Shown: piece after piece, positions 10,026 to 16,077 of the stretch
Position numbering within the stretch: the first letter of the stretch is position 1
Layout of the letters: every line of letters starts with the position of its first letter
Source: Chondrus crispus
Lineage: Eukaryota > Rhodophyta > Florideophyceae > Gigartinales > Gigartinaceae
Assembly (NCBI RefSeq): GCF_000350225.1
Contig: NW_005178710.1
Coordinates: forward strand, 315,919 to 338,089
Direction of reading: 5' to 3'
DNA length: 22,171 nucleotides
The notes under the pieces: generated by a model
What the model was told of the DNA's origin: nothing
Databases searched by the model: none
Seen by the model: only the letters and a program-made list of their open reading frames with translations
Program-made: the position numbers and the translations under genes

Positions 10026-10091
10026 CGCGCAGAACCGTACGGACGGAAAAGGTTGAGAAATCACCGCGTCGATCGCGAAGCGTATTCGACG

Positions 10092-11042
10092 ATGAACCGA
10101 CCGGATCAAGGGGGAGACTCCGCCTCCGGGCGTCTGAGCACCCGCAGTGGCAGTGGCGCACCGCGCCCCCGGGTGGAGAACCCAGAAGCCCTGCTGCGAC
10201 CGCCACCGCGACCGTGCCGCACGCGAGCGTCCGCATCGGATGTTACGCCGGCCGTGTCGGCAGGCACCGAGAATCGCGTCCAATGGATGGTCGACGCGAT
10301 TCAGCTGCGCATCCAGGCCTGGGTCGAGGAGTTCCTCGCTACGGAACTCCCCCAGGTAGCGCGCGTATGCCTCGACCGAACGGTGCCCGCGCTCGTGGAC
10401 GCGCACGTACGCAGCGCGATACCACCGCTTTTGGACGAACTTCTACCCGCTCAAGTCCAATGCGAGGTGGTGACCGCGCTCACCACTGTGGATGAAGAAT
10501 CCCCGTCCGGTACGGCTCTAAAGGGAGCGATCAGCTCCGCCGTGGCCAATCGTCTGGCCACGACCTTCGCCGGAGCAGGAGTCGACGCACGCGGGCAGCG
10601 CGACTCGACCGCTCCGGATCCTACGCTAACGCCCGCTGAACCGATCGGCGCCGCACCCGGGATCGGTACAATGGCCCCTCACCCGGAGGGTAAGACCATT
10701 TACCTCCCACCAATTTATGGTGCTACAGGAGGGCCCACAGAAAATGGCCCCCCCGTACTCGCCGATACGGCTGGCCCCCGCGGGACAGAAAACCGCCTGG
10801 GGCGCTTCGCGACAGAAAAGCGACAGCCGTATCGGTCGAGCAGAAGAAGCGCACCCGGCGCTCAAGGCTACCCCTCGGAGGGTACAGAAAACCCCTCCGA
10901 GGAAGAAGACACAAGACGTCGCCACAGGGCGACGCGCAAGAACCGCGACGGACGCTACGCGCGATACCGCGATGCCGGAGGGGTCGGTTACCCTTCCGAT
11001 GATAACCGCGAAGGACGCTATACGCGATACCGCGATGTGTAG
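10092..11042 (+). CDS. Inner-element ORF1, unknown protein, 316 aa (Gag candidate)
   Basis: I do not recognise this protein. The frame is open from the LTR border, and the first ATG is at 10092. Residues 1-57 are polar and proline/glycine rich. Residues about 60-165 look helical (QWMVDAIQLRIQAWVEEFL, LLDELLPAQVQ), which could form a capsid-like or oligomerising domain. The C-terminal third is disordered, repeats G-TEN four times, and ends in a basic tract with two GRY-x-RYRD copies (about 286-316) suited to RNA binding. Its position just inside the 5' LTR is where Gag belongs, so Gag is the best guess by context only. Much of the DNA coding the G-TEN repeats can fold into hairpins. The stop codon (11040-11042) touches a further stem-loop. 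Confidence 0.5.
   Translation: MNRPDQGGDSASGRLSTRSGSGAPRPRVENPEALLRPPPRPCRTRASASDVTPAVSAGTENRVQWMVDAIQLRIQAWVEEFLATELPQVARVCLDRTVPALVDAHVRSAIPPLLDELLPAQVQCEVVTALTTVDEESPSGTALKGAISSAVANRLATTFAGAGVDARGQRDSTAPDPTLTPAEPIGAAPGIGTMAPHPEGKTIYLPPIYGATGGPTENGPPVLADTAGPRGTENRLGRFATEKRQPYRSSRRSAPGAQGYPSEGTENPSEEEDTRRRHRATRKNRDGRYARYRDAGGVGYPSDDNREGRYTRYRDV
10731..10902. repeat. Four ACAGAAAA loop motifs in predicted hairpins
   Basis: The octamer ACAGAAAA occurs at 10737-10744, 10785-10792, 10812-10819 and 10884-10891. The fourth lies in the loop of a 10-bp stem (CCTCGGAGGG 10873-10882 with CCCTCCGAGG 10893-10902). The second is flanked by CCCCGCGG and CCGC-CT-GGGG. The first is flanked by GGGCC and GGCCC. 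The third has only a 3-bp stem. An 11-bp stem (CCGATACGGCT 10762-10772 with AGCCGTATCGG 10825-10835) encloses the second and third. All lie inside ORF1. Confidence 0.7.
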
Positions 11043-11076
11043 CATAAACACCCCTAAACGGATAGGGGTGTATGCT
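11041..11076. promoter_or_regulatory. Stem-loop touching the ORF1 stop codon
   Basis: AGCATA and ACACCCCTA (11041-11056, with a short A bulge) pair with TAGGGGTGTATGCT (11063-11076) around a 6-base loop. The stem starts on the second base of the ORF1 stop codon TAG. Confidence 0.55.
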
Positions 11077-11640
11077 TAGTCCTGGAAGACCCGTACGTAC
11101 GAGAAGACGGGGGAAGTCGGACCAGCTAACGAAACCGGAGCACGGGCCCGGGTAGCGTGGTAGAGCGGGATCGGGGGGAGGACGCGCACACGCGCGGGCC
11201 GATCTACGCCTCGACGCCCCGGAGCAGCGCTGGGTTACGTTCCAGCGCTGACGGGCGGAGGTGGATCTAGGCTCGCTCGCGTGCTCGCGCGTCCTCTACC
11301 CGCGCTCGGTCTCGCCTTAAGGTAGCTAACGGAAGCTTCCTTAGGATAAGCTGGAAGTCAGACCTAGGCGGTAGGTCGTGGACAAGTCCGTGCTTGTCCC
11401 CTTCGCCGCCGCCGGTCCGCTCCGTCATTTAATGTACAATTAGTCTATCGTAACTTAGTACAGTACGTACTGTACTATGGGGCACTACTGTAGACGGCGC
11501 TGTCAGCCGACGGGGCTGACTGTATACGTGTCGTACACGTATAGTACACGTGGGGGCGCGTGCCCCCGTACACGTGTGGTACCGGCTGTCTGTAAGGTTC
11601 GTGCCTTACAGAGCCGGATCCAATTTCTAATCTAATTCTT
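11043..11640. other. Structured non-coding spacer between ORF1 and ORF2
   Basis: No open frame of interest is seen. It contains a 9-bp hairpin (CAGCGCTGG 11225-11233 with CCAGCGCTG 11242-11250) and the palindrome cluster at 11456-11617. The remainder is GC-rich without recognised signals. Confidence 0.5.
11456..11617. repeat. Run of five long palindromes/stem-loops
   Basis: In order: a perfect 22-bp palindrome centred on AGTACGTACT (11456-11477); GTCAGCC/GGCTGAC (11502-11508, 11514-11520); TATACGTGT/ACACGTATA with a 3-base loop (11523-11531, 11535-11543); ACACGTG plus GGGGGC, loop GCGT, GCCCCC then ACACGTGT (about 11546-11576); and CCGGCT-CTGTAAGG with CCTTACAG-AGCCGG (11582-11597, 11604-11617). 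Confidence 0.75.
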
Positions 11641-11664
11641 TTGTAGTTATACTACACCACCCCC

Positions 11665-11706
11665 CCCCTCAAGCGTGGACGTCCGCGTCCACATGTGCTT
11701 GAGGGG
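11665..11706. promoter_or_regulatory. 17-bp hairpin carrying the first ORF2 ATG in its bulge
   Basis: CCCCTCAAGC (11665-11674) pairs with GCTTGAGGGG (11697-11706), and GTGGACG (11675-11681) pairs with CGTCCAC (11686-11692). The four unpaired bases ATGT (11693-11696) contain the first in-frame ATG of ORF2. Confidence 0.65.
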
Positions 11707-13582
11707 AGCGGAAATGTCCGAGCTTGTAGTCGTCTCGAGCCCTCCGCGTACCTCTCGCGATCGCGTCCCATCGTCACGCCCCTCTTTTCCCGGACGGTGG
11801 CCTATGCGCGTGCTGGCCGGTCCCCTTCTCTTCTCCACCTCCCGTGCTGACCCCTATTTCTGCTTGATCCCCTCTTCGCGTTTGTTTTCTCTGATTATCG
11901 TACGCGCAACCGGGCCCGTCGGCTCCCCCCTTCTCGTTGTCATGGCAGATTCCCCGCCGACTGGGGCCCTAGCGGGGACAGACCCCTTGCACGGTGAGCC
12001 GTCTCGCTTCGCAATCGTTACACCAGCTGTCGAAGGGCCGGTCCGTTCCCAAGGATCCACGGCAAGGCAAGAGGCATCTCCGCTCCAAGACGCGTCGATT
12101 ACGCCCGTGGTCTCCTCCCTTCCGCCGTTCCAGCAAGGGCGGCGGTCCCGTGAGACTACGTTGTCCACGGAGTTGGGTGCCGCCCCTGCAGTGGCTTCCG
12201 TCGCTGCTGCGCAGTCCAACGGGGGGGTGGAGCGGAATGGTGAGGCCCCGTCGTCGGGGCGGGGGAGCGCGGCGTACGAGCCCGCGGAGGCGTCGTATGG
12301 CGCTTATGGGAGCTGTGGGCGCCCCGGGACACCGCCCGAGGCGTCTCGGGATATCCGTTGTATAGCCCAGGAGGACGCAGCAACCACGACGCAGTGGTTG
12401 GGCGTACCCCTCGAGCGATCGACGCCACTTCCTCTTGGTCGTCTAAGGTACGCATGGCGTCGTTACGCTCGATCAGGGATCACTGTCGGCGAGATCCTCT
12501 CGCAGGGTCGGGTACGACCCGACCTGTTACGTATCCGTCTCATATACGCAGAGGGCCTGACCGAAGAGGCCTCGCTTGCCTTGGGACGTTTGCTGGCCGA
12601 GGGGACCGGTGCCCCATACCAGCTACCAGATGAAATCCCCAGTGACAGAACATTCGTATACAGTATAGAAGAGGCGGAGTATGTTGATCGCATGGCGACG
12701 TATATGTTCCACCCCGGCCCCCGGGGTCCTCAACGGTTTGTACTTGCAGAGGTGGCGGGACTGTACGTGAGCCCCCGGCCATATGCGTACTCGAGAACGC
12801 GTGCGGCACTGCAGAAGTCTGCCTGTTCCTTAATGAGACTCCATTCGATTGCCCTAGCCCCGCATGATTGGTCTGCTTATCGCCAAGCGAGCGAGGCGGA
12901 CGGCCGCGTTTTGCGGTCTGCATCATTCGAACGCGGGTTGTCGACGGACGACTTCCCTGAATTACCCAGGTCGATACGGGAGGCTTTTCCTTCCTTGGGA
13001 GTACACGTCTTACTCCCCTACGTCCTCAAGCATTTCGGCTATGCTTGCTCGGACCGACACCACCCCGCTCACGAGGTCCTCCTCTATAACGTGGAGCGAG
13101 AGTGGGCTTGGTCGGTCGGAAACGCTTTTATGAACGAGGTTTCCATCAACGGGAGGGTCTTCGTACAGCCCGGTTCGGTACTGTCTTTTCTTGGTAGGGT
13201 CGCTCCGGAGCTCCCTGACGTCGCGTTGCATCCACTTGAACACGGTACGCAGCACGTGTCGTGGTCCTACTCGCTCGCGCCGCTCTTGGGATGGCAAATG
13301 AACGCAGATTCTTTACAAATTGGCCAGCCCTCCGGGAGGGTGGTTGACGAAGGGAAATTACCCCGACCGTCCACACGGAGCTCGCGTCTCGCTCGTGTGC
13401 GGGGGGGCAGGGCACAGCGTCCTTCAACCCTCGCCCGGCCCTCCAGAGGGCCGCGGCGAGCGCTGCGTTGCGTGCGCGCCATGCGGCCGTCGCTCGACCG
13501 GATCGGACGAATCGACCGACGCGAGCGCGAGCCCGGCCAACTCGGGGGCCGATCGCGGCTCTCCGCAGAGGCGACGTCGTAG
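11693..13582 (+). CDS. Inner-element ORF2, unknown protein, up to 629 aa
   Basis: I do not recognise this protein. The frame runs unbroken for about 1.9 kb. Candidate starts are ATG at 11693, 11714 and 11942; the last (MADSPPTG) precedes the first plainly protein-like sequence. About the first 215 residues are low-complexity and rich in Ser, Pro, Ala and Gly. A globular, mixed helix/strand region follows for about 340 residues (for example GEILSQGRVRPDLLRIRLIY and VLLPYVLKHFGYACSDRHH). The last about 70 residues are very arginine-rich, suiting nucleic-acid binding. No catalytic motif of protease, integrase, reverse transcriptase or RNase H is visible. It may be a second structural protein or the real Gag. 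An alternative frame near 13380-13500 contains CGGAGH followed by more Cys, a weak zinc-knuckle lookalike. Confidence 0.5.
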   Translation: MCLRGAEMSELVVVSSPPRTSRDRVPSSRPSFPGRWPMRVLAGPLLFSTSRADPYFCLIPSSRLFSLIIVRATGPVGSPLLVVMADSPPTGALAGTDPLHGEPSRFAIVTPAVEGPVRSQGSTARQEASPLQDASITPVVSSLPPFQQGRRSRETTLSTELGAAPAVASVAAAQSNGGVERNGEAPSSGRGSAAYEPAEASYGAYGSCGRPGTPPEASRDIRCIAQEDAATTTQWLGVPLERSTPLPLGRLRYAWRRYARSGITVGEILSQGRVRPDLLRIRLIYAEGLTEEASLALGRLLAEGTGAPYQLPDEIPSDRTFVYSIEEAEYVDRMATYMFHPGPRGPQRFVLAEVAGLYVSPRPYAYSRTRAALQKSACSLMRLHSIALAPHDWSAYRQASEADGRVLRSASFERGLSTDDFPELPRSIREAFPSLGVHVLLPYVLKHFGYACSDRHHPAHEVLLYNVEREWAWSVGNAFMNEVSINGRVFVQPGSVLSFLGRVAPELPDVALHPLEHGTQHVSWSYSLAPLLGWQMNADSLQIGQPSGRVVDEGKLPRPSTRSSRLARVRGGRAQRPSTLARPSRGPRRALRCVRAMRPSLDRIGRIDRREREPGQLGGRSRLSAEATS

Positions 13583-13968
13583 TTGGGACGCGGGAGGCGC
13601 TTGCGCCGACGCCGGAGCCCCAGCAGGGCTCGACGGCGCACTGTACGAAGGCGCTGCAGGAGGACTTTCGTGGTCGACCGTTCTCGGATGCGGCAGGAGC
13701 TACTGTAGGGGGATGCCGTCGCGGGAGGAGGAGGCAGCGCGCGCAGGAGAGTGAGGAGAGTGAGTAAAGTGAGTTGAGGGTTCGGCGGGCTTCGCGTGAA
13801 GGGAAGTGAAGGACACGCTTACCGAATCGGACGAGACAGCGGGCTTACAGAGCGCCCGCTTAAAGAAGAGCTAGGAGGCATGGTCGTTCGCGCGCGCAGG
13901 GGAGAAGACAAACCGGAACGGAACTCCGTGGTCGGATGGGTGGTCGCTACGAGGACGTAGCGAAAGCT
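13583..13968. other. 3' untranslated part of the inner element
   Basis: Purine-rich GC-rich DNA after ORF2 without a supported gene. It contains stem-loops AGCGGGC/GCCCGCT (13838-13844, 13854-13860) and CGCTAC/GTAGCG (about 13945-13962), and leads into the polypurine tract. Confidence 0.45.
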
Positions 13969-13979
13969 AAGGAAGGGGG
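13969..13979 (+). promoter_or_regulatory. Polypurine tract before the right LTR
   Basis: AAGGAAGGGGG lies two or three bases before the TG of the right LTR. This is the expected site for plus-strand DNA priming and fixes the element's orientation as plus. Confidence 0.7.
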
Positions 13980-13981
13980 TC

Positions 13982-14707
13982 TGTAGTATAACGACGGACG
14001 CGCGCGCGGGGAGATTATTATCCGTGCGGCCGTGCACGGTGTACACGTGGGCGGGTGTGCCCACGTGTAGGGAGCGCGCGCGTGCCGAGCGGTCGTAATC
14101 TGGCGTACGTGTACAGTAGTGCACGTGTCGGCCAAGCGGTAGTCTGCTAGTATTACGTGTACGCTAGCACACGTGGCATCCGTGCAGTAGTCTGTAAGCA
14201 GCGCGTGTGTACAGTAGTACACACGTGTAGCTGCAGCGTCCGCGCGGTAATTAGGAATTGAGGCGCTAGTTTTTTAATGGCGTACAGTACCTGGTACGCA
14301 CTAGGCGGCAGGTACTGTATACTGGGACAGGTGTCCGAGGCGTCCCTCTGAGGGGTTAAGACCTGATACCCGTCCCCACCAGTAAACTGGGGCAAGCTCG
14401 CCCCCGTCCCTTTTGCGCCTACGTACGTCCGTTTCGGTTGTCCGCCGCGCGCGCTGGTTTCTAACCCGTTACCGGTCGCTCCCGTTTACGCACCACGGGG
14501 CGACTGCGCGTAACCGGCCAGTGAGCCACTCCCTTTTCGCGAGCTCGTCCGATCGGTTCAATTGGCGCGTCGCATCCGCGCCGCGTGCTCCCTCGCTAGA
14601 GCCTCCGCCTCTCACCCAACCCAGGGCGGAGAGGAGTTATCCCACAGTAGGGTCATGTGTTTTTGTGTACGGACGGAAGTCTTGCGTGCGTGTGATGTGG
14701 TACTTTG
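13982..14707 (+). repeat. Right (3') LTR of the inner element
   Basis: Matches 9309-10025 except for an 88-bp block (14244-14331) that replaces 79 unrelated bases in the left copy, plus about five substitutions. The replaced block contains an 11-bp inverted repeat around ACAGTACCTG (14283-14293) and CAGGTACTGT (14309-14319). Confidence 0.8.
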
Positions 14708-15760
14708 TTTTGTGCTGTATGGGTTGTGGTGTCTGTATGGAGGCGAGGTTGGCCATGTGTGTTGGGTGGGCGCCCGAGTCGAGGATGTACGTACAGTAGT
14801 CCTGGTGCAGGCTGTGATCGGTTGTGTCGTCCAGCTCCATATCCGAGTCTTTTGTGTAATCGTCTTGACGTTGAGCGCCCCGTGCCGTCTGGTACGGCTT
14901 GGTGCGTACGGGTTGACGGGTACGATGGCGGGGGTGTGCTGCGTGATTGCACTCGACGTCGGTGTGCCGGGGGTGGGAGACGCCTCGTGACATGTGGAAT
15001 CTGCATGGATTGGATGGTACGGGGAGGTTCCGGCGGTAGAAACGGTTGTAGCGTTGAGGGGCCGAGGCTGGATTTCTGAAAAAATTTGAGCCTCCAGCGT
15101 CGCCGTGTATTTGATAGGTGCGTGGTTGTGACGCTTGCCGGTAGAGGTCCATTCGATTGAACTTGTGCACAAAGTCTTTTGTGTCGTTGGGGTCCAGGGC
15201 AATGAGTTGGCTGCCAATCGCGGCCGTGGCGGGGTTGAACCGCAGGCCGTCGATGAGGAACTCTACTGTTGTTTTGGGGTCGGCTATTTCTGGGAACCGT
15301 GCTGCGATCATTCTGGTTCTGATCTGGTCATGGGCCTTGATGTACTGATCAAGAGTCATACCGGGCAGAAAGTGTGTCTGCTCGGCTAGCTGCTTTAGGT
15401 ATTTGTGGTCTGAAGCGTTGGTTGTGTCCAAGTGGGAAATGACTGCCTGTATGAGATCGTAAGGAGTTGGATCGCTTGTGGGGTGAGTATGAGGTTGGCT
15501 ATGTGGGCTGGTATGAACGTGATCAGCTTGCCGAGTAGGTAGTTCTTGTTGCGGTTGAATGTTGCTAGATCGGTGGGGTCTTGTGGGGGAGTGGGGTTGC
15601 TGATGATGTGCTCGATGGCGTCAATCGTGTGTGCTGCTGCTCGAGTGGCCACGATCCACGGCCCGTAGTTAGTCGGGTCGAGGCGGGGGATGTCGGGGCG
15701 TTTTCCAGGTGCGTATGTCCTGGTGAGTGTTGTTTGTGATGTGAGATGTAGTGTGATTTG
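14708..15760 (-). pseudogene. gag: Copia gag and start of protease, frameshifted
   Basis: The minus strand codes a Copia Gag, the structural protein of the particle. One frame (about 15720 to 15480) gives NYGPWIVATRAAAHTIDAI and a helical stretch. A second frame (about 15480 to 14708) continues with YDLIQAVISHLDTTN, MTLDQYIKAHDQIRTRM and FLIDGLRFNP, as in retrotransposon Gag (UBN2-like) domains. It then gives a C-x2-H...HTxxxC knuckle (CRFHMSRG...HTDVEC). The protease begins with ILDSGAHPTHM and is cut by the inner LTR after about 14 more residues. The two gag frames need a one-base indel near 15480. No ATG is found in the first frame, and another frame slip near 15705 is likely. Confidence 0.75.
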
Positions 15761-15963
15761 TCATGTAGGTTGTTGTGTAGTTTGTCGTTTGGTTTGTCGT
15801 GTTTTGTGTTGATGTCGTAGGATTTTTCGGTGGAGGGATGTAGGTGAGGGGCTGAGATGGGGTTAGCCTGGGGCTCCTCCGCGTTGGGAGGGATCGGTTT
15901 GTTCTTGTCGTGGTGGGTTGCGATCGTGAAGCGGGGAAGGTTGAATTATGCAAGGTAGCAAAA

Positions 15964-15976
15964 GGTGCCCATAACC
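15964..15976 (-). promoter_or_regulatory. Primer binding site, initiator-tRNA type
   Basis: Directly after the 5' LTR the minus strand reads GGTTATGGGCACC. Its complement contains CCCATAACC, the anticodon-loop region of initiator tRNA-Met. Drosophila copia and relatives prime from this internal tRNA site, using a tRNA half. The match and the zero spacing both support the LTR boundary. Confidence 0.75.
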
Positions 15977-16072
15977 TGTGTGAACAGAAGACCGATGCCT
16001 CCTCGTTTACTCGTCGTCGCTCGCTAGTTATAAGTCTATCCTGAAGGACAGACTGTCCTGTGCGGTCTGACA
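15977..16072 (-). repeat. 5' LTR of the Copia element (96 bp)
   Basis: The plus strand runs TGTGTGAACAG ... GGTCTGACA. The first 94 bases are identical to 7489-7582. It lacks the 42-bp segment present in the 3' LTR. On the minus strand it holds a TATAAC sequence that could serve as a core promoter. Confidence 0.85.
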
Positions 16073-16077
16073 CAGCT
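16073..16077. repeat. Right target-site duplication of the Copia element (CAGCT)
   Basis: The same five bases as 7484-7488, directly after the CA of the right LTR. Confidence 0.85.

Larger units (their letters stand above)
9309..14707 (+). mobile_element. Non-autonomous LTR retroelement nested in the Copia element
   Basis: Direct repeats of 717 bp (9309-10025) and 726 bp (13982-14707) enclose about 4 kb. A polypurine tract just before the right copy (13969-13979) and the TG start of both copies mark them as LTRs in plus orientation. The internal region codes two unrecognised proteins on the plus strand and no visible protease, integrase or reverse transcriptase. That is the layout of LARD or TR-GAG elements, which borrow enzymes from other elements. 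The 3' LTR boundary is approximate because the shared sequence ends GTACTTTG rather than CA. No target duplication is seen. The internal DNA is GC-rich and dense in stem-loops. Confidence 0.75.
7489..16072 (-). mobile_element. Copia (Ty1-type) LTR retrotransposon, nested-in and defective
   Basis: The element is bounded by short LTRs (7489-7626 and 15977-16072) with TG...CA ends and a 5-bp duplication CAGCT. Read on the minus strand the order is: 5' LTR, primer site, gag with a zinc-knuckle-like motif, protease motif DSGA, then an inserted second LTR element (about 9309-14707), then reverse transcriptase and RNase H, then 3' LTR. Reverse transcriptase before RNase H at the 3' end and the RVT_2 type of polymerase place it in Copia. 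The integrase region between protease and reverse transcriptase is absent, and gag has a frameshift, so it cannot move on its own. It interrupts an NB-ARC-WD40 gene in the same orientation. Confidence 0.9.

Noticed and set aside
9369..11706. CRISPR-like or tRNA-like origin for the repeated hairpins
   Set aside because: There is no regular spacer length and no cloverleaf; the hairpins differ in sequence, and the locus is a eukaryotic LTR element.
13320..13754. Zinc-knuckle-like CGGAGH in an alternative frame overlapping the ORF2 end
   Set aside because: Only part of the C-x2-C-x4-H-x4-C spacing is present and the frame overlaps the longer ORF2; noted as a possible frameshifted Gag knuckle only.
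15669..16072. C-terminal extension of the NB-ARC frame down to 15669
   Set aside because: From 16072 on the frame is reading through the Copia 5' LTR and leader, so it is not native protein.
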